This document shows, in pieces, positions 51,833-60,543 of a stretch of DNA of 64,000 bases. The notes beneath the pieces were generated by a model that was given only the letters and a program-made list of their open reading frames with translations, had not been told where the DNA came from and made no database searches. The stretch comes from Frankiales bacterium (GTDB lineage Bacteria; Actinomycetota; Actinomycetes; Mycobacteriales; SCTD01), in NCBI GenBank assembly GCA_025966135.1, contig JAOPVP010000038.1:1-64000 (forward strand), written 5' to 3'. How positions within the stretch are numbered: the first letter of the stretch is position 1; every line of letters starts with the position of its first letter. The position numbers and the translations under genes were made by a program.

Positions 51833-54800
51833 ATGTCGCGTCGCGTCTGGTGGTGTTACCTGACAGTTCTGCTGGCTGGTCTGCCGGTCTACTGCTTCGC
51901 GGTCAGCGGTGTCGTGCAGCGAGCCATGTTCTATGGCTACGGGATCTCCTCCCTGCTGGCCATCATCGTGGGGGTACGGGTGCACCGACCCAGGCGACGC
52001 TGGCCTTGGGTCGCCTTCGCCGGCGGTCTGTTGTTGTTCGCCGTAGGCGATGTTGCTTTCGATCTGTACGCCGAGGCCGGCGACGCGGTCCCGGTCCCGT
52101 CTGCTGCCGACTTCCTCTACCTGGCGGGCTATCCGGTTCTCGCTTGGGGCATGGTGTTGCTCGTCCGGTACCGGGTGCGCGGCGCCGACCTCACGAGCGC
52201 GCTGGACGGGGTGATGGTCGCCCTCGGGGTTGGTGTCATGGCCTGGGTGTGGGTCATGGCGCCGTATGCACATGACCGGACCTTGGGCGTCGGAGCCCGG
52301 CTCGTACCGATCGCCTACCCGGCGCTCGACCTGCTGCTCGTCGCCGTGGTCGTGCGTCTGCTGCTCAGTCGTGGGGTGCGCAATCCGAGCTTTCGACTGC
52401 TCGCCGCGAGCGTCGTGGCCCTGCTGCTGGCCGACGGGTTCTATGCCGTCGCGACCCTGCACGACACCTACGTGGACGGCAGCCTCATCGACCTCGGATG
52501 GCTGGTGTCCTACGGCTTGTGGGGAGCCGCCGCGCTGCATCCATCGATGTCGCGCCTGACTGACCCCTCACCTTCCGCGGAGGCTGTCCGCAGTCCGATC
52601 GCGCTGGCTGTGCTTACCCTGGCGGCACTGACGTCGCCGGCGACGCTCATCGTCCAAGAGGCCCGCGGAGTGGGCTCCGATGAATTGCTGCTGGCGGCGT
52701 TCTCAGCAGTGATGTTCCTGCTGGTGCTGGCTCGGCTCTCGCTCCTGACACGGGCGCTGGACTCTGCCTACCGTCAGCAGGCCCACGCTGCTGCCCGCCA
52801 GGTGGCGCTCACCGACGCGGCCGTGGCGTTCGTCGGCGCGGGCGACGTCACAGCGGTCGCCCAAGCGGCCGTGCAGGCTGCGGTGACGCTGGCTGGCGAC
52901 GCCACGTCGTGGGCGTCGTTCGTGGCCATGAGCCAGTCCGGCCTCATGATCGTGGCCGTGGCCGGCCCGGCACCCTTCAGCGCGGGCGAGCCTGCCGACG
53001 CCGAGCTGACCGCCGACTGGGACGAGCATCCAACCGATGGCCCGGTGCTGATGACTCCCGACGAGCGGGACGTCGACCGCCGACGATCGTCCGGCGAGCG
53101 CCATGTCGCGCCGATAATCGTTGACGACCAGTTGCGCGGGAAGGTGGTGGTCGGCCACATCACCGCAGGCGCGGAGGCGTTCCTCCCCGCCCTCGGCTTG
53201 GTCTGCTCTCAGATGAGTCTGGCCCTGCAGAGCGTTGAGGCGACCGAGGAGAGGCTCCGGGCTCGCAATGAGCGGCAGTTCCAGTCCTTGGTCCAGAACT
53301 CCTCCGACATGGTGACCCTCATCGGGGCCGACGGTGTCGTGCGCTACCAGAGCCCCGGCGTCCGAGCCGTCCTCGGCCGTTCGGCTCAGTCGCTGGTCGG
53401 CCAGCCGTGGAGCCTGCTGGTCCACCCAGACGACGCCCCAACCACGCAGGCCCAACTCAGCAAGGTGATGGCCGGAGGGCGTGCCGCGACGGCCAACCTC
53501 GAGTGTCGAGTCGGCCACGCCGATGGCAGCTGGCGGGAGGTCGACACCATCATGACCAACTTGCTCGACGATCCTGATGTTGAGGCCCTCGTGCTCAACA
53601 GCCGAGACGTCACCGATCGGCGGTCGCTCGAACGAGAGCTGAACCGTCAGGCATTCCATGACTCGCTGACTGGGCTGGCCAACCGTGCGCTGTTCCTCGA
53701 CCGGGTAGCTCACGCTCTGGGCCGCGCCAACCGTGAAGCCGGACCGGTCGCACTGCTGTTCTTGGACATCGACGACTTCAAGGTGGTCAACGACAGCCTC
53801 GGGCATCCCGCCGGCGACGAGCTGCTCGTCGCCGTCGCCGAGCGCCTCAAGGCTTCGACCCGACCGGGCGACACCGTTGCCCGTCTCGGGGGTGACGAGT
53901 TCGCCCTGCTCCTGGAGTCCGGCAGGATGCCCGAATCCGCCCACGTCGTTGCCCGCCGCGTCGTCGAGGCACTCACCACACCGATCCGGATCGGCACCGA
54001 CGACGTCTCCGTGCGGGCAAGCATCGGCATCGCCCTGGGCCAACCGCCGGACGACGGACCCGATGACCTCCTGCGTAACGCAGACCTGGCGATGTACATG
54101 GCGAAGCAGAACGGCAAAGGCAGGTTCGAAATGTTCCGGCCGGCCATGCATGAGGAAGCTGTCCGCCGGCTGGAGACCTCCGCCGACCTGAGGCGCGGGA
54201 TCGAAGGCGGCCAGCTCGAGGTCTTCTACCAGCCCATCGTCGACGTCCACACGGCCACCGCCATCGGGGCCGAGGCCCTCGTGCGGTGGCACCACCCGAG
54301 TCGTGGGCTTGTGGGCCCGGTGGACTTCATCCCCGTCGCCGAGTCCACCGGCCTTATCGTGCCGCTGGGGAAGTGGGTACTCACCGAAGCCTGCCGGCAA
54401 GCGCAGTCCTGGCGCCGATCCGGCCTCACGGACGACAGCTTCTACATCAGCATCAATCTGTCTGCGCGCCAGCTTCAGGACCCGGCGCTACTCGACGATG
54501 TCGCTGCAGCCCTTCGAGACTCGGGTCTACCGGCCGATGCGGTCGTGCTCGAGGTCACCGAGAGCGCCGTCATACAGGACCTCGATGTCGCAGTCGCCCG
54601 TCTGCAGGCCCTCAAGGCTCTCGGCCTGCGCCTGGCAGTCGACGATTTCGGCACCGGCTACTCCTCCCTCAGCTACCTGCGGAACCTCCCCGTGGACGTC
54701 GTCAAGATCGACAAGTCGTTCGTCGACCGGATCACACTCGATCCCGAAGGAGCAGCCATGGTCCGGAGCGTGCTCGATCTGAGCAGCGCCCTGGGGCTGA

Positions 54801-55006
54801 CCTCGATCGCTGAGGGGGTGGAACAAGACGACCAACTCGCACTCCTCGACGAACTTGGCTGCGACACCGTCCAGGGCTACCTGTTCGCCAGGCCCATGCC
54901 CAGCGGTCAGTTCGCTGACGCGTTGACGAAGCTACGGACGGACGCCGCACTCCAGCGACCCTCGACCCTCCAGGGGTCGGTGGCCTCCAGGTCAAGAGCC
55001 GGATGA
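51833..55006 (+). CDS. Membrane-bound GGDEF-EAL protein (diguanylate cyclase/phosphodiesterase)
   Basis: About 1057 residues from ATG 51833 (GTG 51803 is possible). Domains: roughly eight to nine N-terminal helices (to about residue 305); a GAF-like segment (about 320-470); PAS (about 480-600, FQSLVQNSSDMVTLIGADGVVRY); GGDEF (about 605-765) with intact RLGGDEFALLLE; EAL (about 790-1030) with AEALVRWHH, EVTES, DDFGTGYSSL, VKIDKSFV, GVEQDD and QGYLFARP. Both catalytic sites look complete, so net activity cannot be predicted. Follows a separate EAL protein. Confidence 0.93.
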   Translation: MSRRVWWCYLTVLLAGLPVYCFAVSGVVQRAMFYGYGISSLLAIIVGVRVHRPRRRWPWVAFAGGLLLFAVGDVAFDLYAEAGDAVPVPSAADFLYLAGYPVLAWGMVLLVRYRVRGADLTSALDGVMVALGVGVMAWVWVMAPYAHDRTLGVGARLVPIAYPALDLLLVAVVVRLLLSRGVRNPSFRLLAASVVALLLADGFYAVATLHDTYVDGSLIDLGWLVSYGLWGAAALHPSMSRLTDPSPSAEAVRSPIALAVLTLAALTSPATLIVQEARGVGSDELLLAAFSAVMFLLVLARLSLLTRALDSAYRQQAHAAARQVALTDAAVAFVGAGDVTAVAQAAVQAAVTLAGDATSWASFVAMSQSGLMIVAVAGPAPFSAGEPADAELTADWDEHPTDGPVLMTPDERDVDRRRSSGERHVAPIIVDDQLRGKVVVGHITAGAEAFLPALGLVCSQMSLALQSVEATEERLRARNERQFQSLVQNSSDMVTLIGADGVVRYQSPGVRAVLGRSAQSLVGQPWSLLVHPDDAPTTQAQLSKVMAGGRAATANLECRVGHADGSWREVDTIMTNLLDDPDVEALVLNSRDVTDRRSLERELNRQAFHDSLTGLANRALFLDRVAHALGRANREAGPVALLFLDIDDFKVVNDSLGHPAGDELLVAVAERLKASTRPGDTVARLGGDEFALLLESGRMPESAHVVARRVVEALTTPIRIGTDDVSVRASIGIALGQPPDDGPDDLLRNADLAMYMAKQNGKGRFEMFRPAMHEEAVRRLETSADLRRGIEGGQLEVFYQPIVDVHTATAIGAEALVRWHHPSRGLVGPVDFIPVAESTGLIVPLGKWVLTEACRQAQSWRRSGLTDDSFYISINLSARQLQDPALLDDVAAALRDSGLPADAVVLEVTESAVIQDLDVAVARLQALKALGLRLAVDDFGTGYSSLSYLRNLPVDVVKIDKSFVDRITLDPEGAAMVRSVLDLSSALGLTSIAEGVEQDDQLALLDELGCDTVQGYLFARPMPSGQFADALTKLRTDAALQRPSTLQGSVASRSRAG

Positions 55007-55084
55007 CGCCGTCGAGATTGCACCCACGACAGTCGTACCCCTCGGGGACGGCGGGCGTCAGCGTTCCACGGGTACCGTCGCGGC

Positions 55085-55459
55085 ATGCCTGACATCCCTG
55101 TCCGCAAGGTTGCCGGCCAGGCCTTGACCCCCGGCGCTACCACACCCGGCATCGTGCGCGAGCAGGCCCTCGTGGCCGGCGACCTCTGGTCCGGCCGGGC
55201 GCGCACCGAGGCTGGCGTCACCAGCGGCTGGCACCACCACGGCGACCACGACACCGTGATCTACGTCGTGCACGGCGCGATCGCCGTCGAGACCGCGGAC
55301 GGGGTCGTGCAGGGCGACCCCGGCGACTTCCTTCACGTGCCCGCCCATACGGTGCACCGCGAGAGCAACCCCACAGACGGCAGCGCAGAGGTCGTGCTCG
55401 TGCGCCGCGGCACCGGACCCGTCGTCATCAACGTCGACCCCCCGGCCGGAGCCGGCTGA
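55085..55459 (+). CDS. Cupin-domain protein
   Basis: 124 residues from ATG 55085. Cupin motif 1 is SGWHHHGDHDTVIYVVHG (His ligands about 47-51) and motif 2 GDFLHVPAHTVHRESN (His about 93). A Val/Asp pair replaces the usual Glu of motif 1. Small single cupins of this type are metal-binding enzymes or sensors; the function is not clear. Followed at once by a short hairpin, so probably a single-gene transcript. Confidence 0.85.
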   Translation: MPDIPVRKVAGQALTPGATTPGIVREQALVAGDLWSGRARTEAGVTSGWHHHGDHDTVIYVVHGAIAVETADGVVQGDPGDFLHVPAHTVHRESNPTDGSAEVVLVRRGTGPVVINVDPPAGAG

Positions 55460-55482
55460 CCCCCACCCTCCTCGGGGCCGAC

Positions 55483-55500
55483 ACGGCCGTGCTCGGCCGT
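55483..55500 (+). terminator. Short hairpin after the cupin gene
   Basis: ACGGCCG-TGCT-CGGCCGT: perfect 7-bp stem with a four-base loop, 23 bases after the cupin stop. No T-tract follows. Probable terminator. Confidence 0.5.
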
Positions 55501-55673
55501 CGCCCTGATCGTGCTGAGTGCCACGGGCCTGCGCTGACTCGCTGCATCGTCATACTGACCACCGGTTGAGTATTCAGTGGCGCTGCCCTTGAGCCAGGCC
55601 GTAGGACCGCGCGTACCGTGATGCGTACGGTTCCGCCTCCCGCTCCTGAACGGCCAGCCCCCAGGAGATCACC

Positions 55674-55830
55674 TTGCCGGTCCAACAGCGGCCCCCTACC
55701 GGCCCGATCCGCAGCATGGGTGCCAGGGCGCCTCGACAGACTGCCCTGGAGCTACCTGGTGGGCAACGCGCTGACGGCCCTCTTGCCGAACTTCGTCCTG
55801 TTCGCCCTCACCAGGGGCGTCCCACGACGG
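55674..55830 (+). pseudogene. Possible frameshifted gene fragment before cydA
   Basis: A TTG at 55674 after CAGGAG opens MPVQQRPPTGPIRSMGAR; one base later, a second frame continues RLDRLPWSYLVGNALTALLP and FVLFALTRG (about 55729-55818). Codon use is G/C-ending throughout, so this reads like the start of a real protein interrupted by a frameshift and then cut off by cydA. I do not recognise the family. The rest of 55501-55852 shows only the presumed cydA promoter region. Confidence 0.35.
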
Positions 55831-55852
55831 TCAGCCCGCGAGGTGCCGCCCG

Positions 55853-57250
55853 GTGGGGCTGACCGGCCTGCTCGCAGCAGACCCCACGCAGCTGCTTCCC
55901 GCCCGGGAGCAAATGGCCTTCACGCTCGGCTTCCACATCATCGTGGTGCCGTTCGGCACGGCCTTGCCGTTCTTGATGATGGTCGCGAACTACAGGGGCC
56001 TGAGGTACGCCGACCGGGACGCGCTGCTGCTCGCTGAGCGCTGGTCGAAGGTGGCCGCGGTGCTGTTCGCGGTCGGTGCTGTGTCCGGCACCGTCCTGTC
56101 GTTCGAGATGGGTCTGCTGTGGCCCGGTCTGATGGGCCGCTTTGGTGCGGCGTACGGCATCCCATTCGCCCTCGAGGGGATCTTCTTTTTCCTGGAGGCC
56201 ATCTTCATCTCGATCTACATCTACGGCTGGAAGCGGTTGCGGCCGTGGCCGCACTTCTGGTCCGGCCTGCCGGTCGTCCTCGCAGGTGTCGGGGGCACGG
56301 CATCGGTGGTGGCCGCGAACGGGTGGATGAACCTGCCCGGCGGGGTCACCGTGCGGGGCGGTCGGGTGGTCGACGTCCGACCGCTCGAGGTCTTCTTCAA
56401 CCGCGCCTTCTGGTACGAGTTCCTGCACATGTTCCTGGCGGCCTACATCGTCGCCGGTTTCGTCGTCGCTGCGGTCTACGCGGTCGGGCTGCTCAGGGGC
56501 CGCCGCGACCGCTACCACCGAGTGGGCTTCCTCATTCCCTTCACCATCGCCGCGGTGGTGACACCGGTCCAGGTGCTCGTCGGGGACCTCGTCGCCCGTG
56601 AGGTGTTCCACCGCGAGCCGGTGAAGTTCGCGGCGATGGAGGCGCTTCAGCACACGCGGGACCACGTCCCCGAGACGCTCGGCGGAGTGGTCGTCGACGG
56701 CAAGGTGCGGTACGGCGTCGAGGTGCCGGACCTGGCCTCCCTGCTGGCCGGGTTCTCGCCCGCGACCCGCGTCCAGGGACTGGACGCCGTACCGCCGGCC
56801 GATCAGCCCTCGCAACACCTGGTGAACGTCGTACACCTGTCCTTCGACATCATGGTCGCGCTGTCGCTCCTGCTGCTCGCCCTGGTCGGGTGGTTCGGAC
56901 TGAGCTGGTGGCGGCGCCGGGATCTGCCTCCCAGCCGGTGGTTCCTCCGGGGAGCTGCCTCAAGCGGGGTCCTGGCGGTGGGGGCACTCGAGACGGGCTG
57001 GATCGTCACCGAGGTGGGTCGACAACCGTGGACGGTCGTCGGCCTGCTGCGCACTGTGGACGCCGTCACGACACACGGCAACGTCTGGCTCTTCTTCACC
57101 GGGGTGCTCATCATCTACATGGCGGTCGGTGCCGGCACTGTGCTGGTGCTGCGCGAGATGCACCGCCGCTGGCAGGCGCAGGACGACGTGGTGGTGCCGT
57201 ACGGGCCCCCTGAACGCGGCAGCCCCGCGCGCGAGGCAGTGCCGCCGTGA
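55853..57250 (+). CDS. cydA: Cytochrome bd ubiquinol/menaquinol oxidase subunit I
   Basis: 465 residues from GTG 55853. Heme and quinol features: His28 in REQMAFTLGFHIIVVPFG (heme b595/d side ligand), EFLHMFLAAYIVAGF (heme b558 His, about 191), GLLWPGLMGRFG, and GRQPWTVVGLLRT (conserved GRQPW). The Q-loop is short, as in CIO-type enzymes. Reduces O2 to water with menaquinol at the membrane, giving low-oxygen or inhibitor-resistant respiration. Overlaps cydB by GTGA. Confidence 0.94.
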   Translation: MGLTGLLAADPTQLLPAREQMAFTLGFHIIVVPFGTALPFLMMVANYRGLRYADRDALLLAERWSKVAAVLFAVGAVSGTVLSFEMGLLWPGLMGRFGAAYGIPFALEGIFFFLEAIFISIYIYGWKRLRPWPHFWSGLPVVLAGVGGTASVVAANGWMNLPGGVTVRGGRVVDVRPLEVFFNRAFWYEFLHMFLAAYIVAGFVVAAVYAVGLLRGRRDRYHRVGFLIPFTIAAVVTPVQVLVGDLVAREVFHREPVKFAAMEALQHTRDHVPETLGGVVVDGKVRYGVEVPDLASLLAGFSPATRVQGLDAVPPADQPSQHLVNVVHLSFDIMVALSLLLLALVGWFGLSWWRRRDLPPSRWFLRGAASSGVLAVGALETGWIVTEVGRQPWTVVGLLRTVDAVTTHGNVWLFFTGVLIIYMAVGAGTVLVLREMHRRWQAQDDVVVPYGPPERGSPAREAVPP

Positions 57251-58242
57251 GCGACGCCGCCGCCGCGATCCTCCTCACCGGGATACTGCTGTACGTCGTG
57301 TTCGCGGGTGCCGACTTCGGAGCCGGCTTGTGGGGCCTGACCGCTGGAGGCCTGACTCGCGGGCGCCAGCCACGCGCCTTCATGGAGGCCGCCATCGGCC
57401 CGGTCTGGGAGGCCAACCACGTGTGGCTGATCTTCAGCCTTGTGGTGGCCTGGACGAGCTTCCCCTCCGCATTCGCCGCCGCGATGACAACGCTCTACGC
57501 GCCCCTCGGGCTCGCGGCCCTCGGGATCGTCCTGCGCGGCACCGGGTTCGCCTTCCGGAGGGTCGTGATCCGCAGCGAGCAACAGCGCGTCGCAAGCGCC
57601 GCGTTCGAGGTCTCGTCGATCATCACTCCGTTCTTCCTCGGCACGGTGGTCGGCGCTCTCGCCTCCGGGAGGGTGCCTGCCCAGGGCGGGGGGGATGCCC
57701 TTCGGAGCTGGACCGGAGCCACGTCCTTGCTCGCCGGCGGGCTTGCCGTTTCGGCCTCCGCCACTCTGGCCGCGGTGTTCCTCGTCAAGGACGCCCGGCT
57801 CAGAGGGGTCGTCGGCTTGCAGAGCTACTTCGCCCGGCGTGCTCGCGCCTCCGCCGCCGTCGTACTCGTCCTGTCCCTGGTCGGCCTCGCGGTGCTGTCG
57901 CACGACGCGCACCGCCTGACCACTCGTCTGCTGGGCAGAGGACTTCCCCTGTTGCTGCTGGCCCTGGTGGCCGGACTGGGGGCCCTGCTCCTGCTGCGCG
58001 CCGGGCGGCCGTGGGTCGCCCCGCTGCTCGCCGTCGTCGCGGTGGCGTCGCTCGTACTCGCCTGGGGGATCGCGCAGTACCCGTACGTCCTCGGCACCCA
58101 CCTGAGCATCGCCGAGGCCGCTGCACCCAGGCCGACGCTGGTGTCGGTGGCGGTCATCTTCGGCGCCGCCTTGCTGGTCTGCGTGCCGTCGCTGACACTG
58201 CTCTACGTCCTCCACCAGCGCGGGCGACTCGTCGAGCCTTAG
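57247..58242 (+). CDS. cydB: Cytochrome bd oxidase subunit II
   Basis: 331 residues, about eight helices. CydB marks: LYVVFAGADFGAGLWGL near the start, GPVWEANHVWLIFSLVVAWTSFP, and LRGTGFAFRR. Partner of CydA. No cydDC (heme/thiol exporter) genes follow, so assembly factors lie elsewhere or are not required. Confidence 0.94.
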   Translation: MSDAAAAILLTGILLYVVFAGADFGAGLWGLTAGGLTRGRQPRAFMEAAIGPVWEANHVWLIFSLVVAWTSFPSAFAAAMTTLYAPLGLAALGIVLRGTGFAFRRVVIRSEQQRVASAAFEVSSIITPFFLGTVVGALASGRVPAQGGGDALRSWTGATSLLAGGLAVSASATLAAVFLVKDARLRGVVGLQSYFARRARASAAVVLVLSLVGLAVLSHDAHRLTTRLLGRGLPLLLLALVAGLGALLLLRAGRPWVAPLLAVVAVASLVLAWGIAQYPYVLGTHLSIAEAAAPRPTLVSVAVIFGAALLVCVPSLTLLYVLHQRGRLVEP

Positions 58243-58329
58243 CAGGAGAGCAACAGAGGACGGGCCTTCCAGTGCTCCAGCACCAGATGCGTCAGCTCAG
58301 CCGGCGCCGGTCCACCAGAAGCAGACTCC

Positions 58330-59592
58330 CTAGCTCGCCGTCGTGCTGGGGCGGCCGGCCAGCACACTGACGCCGGCGAGCAGCGCGAGCACGATCCCCG
58401 CGAACCACGTCATCACGGTGGTCTCGGTGGTGTAGCGGGCCGCGATACCAATGCCGATGACGGGGGCTGCCAGGCCGAGATAGGAGATGAGGAAGAGACC
58501 GGCGAGGGCTTCGCTGCGCTTGGCCGGACTGGCCATGGCTGCGACGGCCCCGACTGAGGACTTGAACAGCACCCCAGCACCGACACCTACGACGATCCCG
58601 GCGACCACGAACGCGCCGAGGTTGGCGGTGTGCATGCTGATCGCGAGGACGACCACCCCTACGGCCTCAGCAATCAGCCCCACGAGCCTGCGCGCCCGTG
58701 CCTCGAGCCGACCGGTGAGCGTCTGCGCGAGGGCAGCGGCGCCGAACACGCTGAACGCGATCAGTCCCGCCAGCGCCCGCGACGGGTGATGCAGGGTCCC
58801 GCTGATGAAGCCGGGGGCCAGCGAGGTGAACAGTCCGAAGACCGCGAACGACGCGAAGCCGGCCGCGGAAGCGGCGAGGTAGCCCGCCGGGTCGCCGTGG
58901 TCGGTGCTGATCCGCTGCGGCCGGTACACCGGCTTCACGAACCCCTCCTCGACGGTCTCAGGCGTGAGGACGACGGCGGCGATGCCGACCAGCAGCAGGA
59001 CGCCGAAGACGATGTAGGGCAGGCGCAGCGGTGCGCCCAGGTACTGGGCGAGGATGCCGGAGATGAGCGGCCCGACGCCGATGCCGCCGATGTTCGCCGC
59101 CGTGGACACGATCTCGAACCGCTGCGCTGTAGCGCCGGGGCGGTGGATGCTGTGCAGCTCCTGCATGTGTGCGGTCGCGGTCGCGGTGACCATGCCGACA
59201 CCGAGGCCGCTGATCACCCTGGCAACGATCAGGACCGACAGCGGCGGCTCGACGATGAACAGGGCGGCGGCGGCCAGCTCGAGAGTCAACGCGGCCAGCA
59301 GGACCTTCTTGCGGCCGACCCAGTCCGAGACGTGCCCGGCCAGCAGCAAGCTCGCCAGCACGCCGGCTGCATATGTGGCGAAGACGACGGTGACCATGAA
59401 GGTGGAGAAGCCGTCGCGCGCCTGGTACAGCGGGTAGAGCGGCGTCGGGACGGCGGCGAACGCCATGGCGGTGAGGAACGCGAAAGCGATGAACCAGAAA
59501 CCGAGGCCGTGTTTGCGGGCCGACCGGGCGTCCTGCGACACGGCAGCAGCGGAGGGTGAGCGAGGAGCGCGCGAGGGCGCGAACGACGGCAT
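58330..59592 (-). CDS. MFS transporter
   Basis: 420 residues from ATG 59592, with GGGAGA upstream. Twelve helices; loop 2-3 GHVSDWVGRKKVLL (intact GxxxDRxGRK-like motif), VARVISGLGVGMVTATATAHMQEL in helix 4-5. A polar N terminus of about 25 residues. Separate from the YcaC-like gene by a strong hairpin, yet on the same strand just after it. Substrate unknown, efflux type likely. Confidence 0.9.
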   Translation of the reverse strand: MPSFAPSRAPRSPSAAAVSQDARSARKHGLGFWFIAFAFLTAMAFAAVPTPLYPLYQARDGFSTFMVTVVFATYAAGVLASLLLAGHVSDWVGRKKVLLAALTLELAAAALFIVEPPLSVLIVARVISGLGVGMVTATATAHMQELHSIHRPGATAQRFEIVSTAANIGGIGVGPLISGILAQYLGAPLRLPYIVFGVLLLVGIAAVVLTPETVEEGFVKPVYRPQRISTDHGDPAGYLAASAAGFASFAVFGLFTSLAPGFISGTLHHPSRALAGLIAFSVFGAAALAQTLTGRLEARARRLVGLIAEAVGVVVLAISMHTANLGAFVVAGIVVGVGAGVLFKSSVGAVAAMASPAKRSEALAGLFLISYLGLAAPVIGIGIAARYTTETTVMTWFAGIVLALLAGVSVLAGRPSTTAS

Positions 59593-59637
59593 GGAGGATC
59601 TCCCATTCTTGACGTTGCCTGATCGGGCTTGAGCGGG

Positions 59638-59673
59638 CTCCGCCGCCCCGGGTCGGACACCGGGGCGGCGGAG
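59638..59673 (-). terminator. Perfect 14-bp hairpin after the YcaC-like gene
   Basis: CTCCGCCGCCCCGG (59638-59651) and its exact reverse complement (59660-59673), eight-base loop, four bases past the YcaC-like stop on the minus strand and before the MFS start. Strong GC stem without U-tract; probable terminator or attenuator. Confidence 0.65.
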
Positions 59674-59677
59674 GACT

Positions 59678-60367
59678 TCAGACCAGCTGTCCGCGGGCCT
59701 CGGCCCACTTGACCTCGGCTCCGGCCCCGTCGCCACCGGTGGCCTCCGCCTGGGCGCGGAACACCGACTCGACGACCGCGGCGTAGCCCGGGCTCACACT
59801 CCCGTAGACGGCCGCCCAGTCGGCCGCGTCGTCACGGGCCCAGGTCTGCTGCAGCTCTGCGGCCACGCCGAGGACATCGACGACCTTCACGCCGGCGCGG
59901 CTCAGGCGCTCGATCGAGATCCGCTGGGCCTCCTCGGAGTAGGTGCCCGAGGCATCGATGACGGCGTACACCTCGTAGCCCTCGGCCAAGGCCGCCAGCG
60001 CGGGCTCCACGACACAGATGCTGGTCATGATGCCGGCGATGAGCAGCGTACGGCGGCCGGTGTCTGCGACGGCGCGGCGGAAGCCCTCCACGTCCCACGC
60101 GTTGATCTGGCCCTGACGCCGGACATACGTCGCCTTCGGCGCGTTGTCGAGCACCTCCGGGATGAGCGGGCCGTTGGGCCCGTCAGGCACCGACGCGGTG
60201 GCGATCACGGGGACGCCGGCCAGGGTGGCGGCCTTGGCCAGGACGGCGACGTTGTTCCGCAGCTCGTGGACGTTGGTGTGATTGACGATCTGCAGCAGTC
60301 CGCTCTGGTGGTCGACCAGCAGCAGCACGCTGTCCGCGGGGTCGATAAGGCCATTGTTGTTCGACAC
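59678..60367 (-). CDS. Isochorismatase-like cysteine hydrolase (YcaC-like)
   Basis: 229 residues from GTG 60367, after AAGGAGAGAG. Pattern closely follows E. coli YcaC: LLVDHQSGLL with the catalytic Asp (about 20), NGPLIPEVL, GQINAWDVEGFRRAV, the nucleophile Cys in AGIMTSICVVEPALAAL (about 121), and DASGTYSEEAQ. The last ~15 residues extend beyond YcaC. A cytoplasmic hydrolase of unknown substrate; divergent from a LysR regulator that probably controls it. Confidence 0.9.
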   Translation of the reverse strand: MSNNNGLIDPADSVLLLVDHQSGLLQIVNHTNVHELRNNVAVLAKAATLAGVPVIATASVPDGPNGPLIPEVLDNAPKATYVRRQGQINAWDVEGFRRAVADTGRRTLLIAGIMTSICVVEPALAALAEGYEVYAVIDASGTYSEEAQRISIERLSRAGVKVVDVLGVAAELQQTWARDDAADWAAVYGSVSPGYAAVVESVFRAQAEATGGDGAGAEVKWAEARGQLV

Positions 60368-60543
60368 GGTCTCTCTCCTTCGATGAGGGAAGGCAGCGCA
60401 CCACTGCATGTGTGCGGTGCCAGCAGCTCCGTCCGCTGCTACTGACCTGTTCAACCAGACGCCCGGACTGATTGCTTCCGATCTTGAAGAGATGAATCGT
60501 GATGACGATAATCTCTCATGCAGATGAGCGACCGAGGAGGATC
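60368..60543. promoter_or_regulatory. Divergent control region with nested inverted repeat (YcaC-like / LysR)
   Basis: AGAGAT (60488-60493), ATCGT (60496-60500), ACGAT (60505-60509), ATCTCT (60511-60516) form two nested inverted repeats about 40 bases before the LysR start. A LysR protein commonly binds such a site between itself and its divergent target, repressing its own gene and activating the target. Confidence 0.5.
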
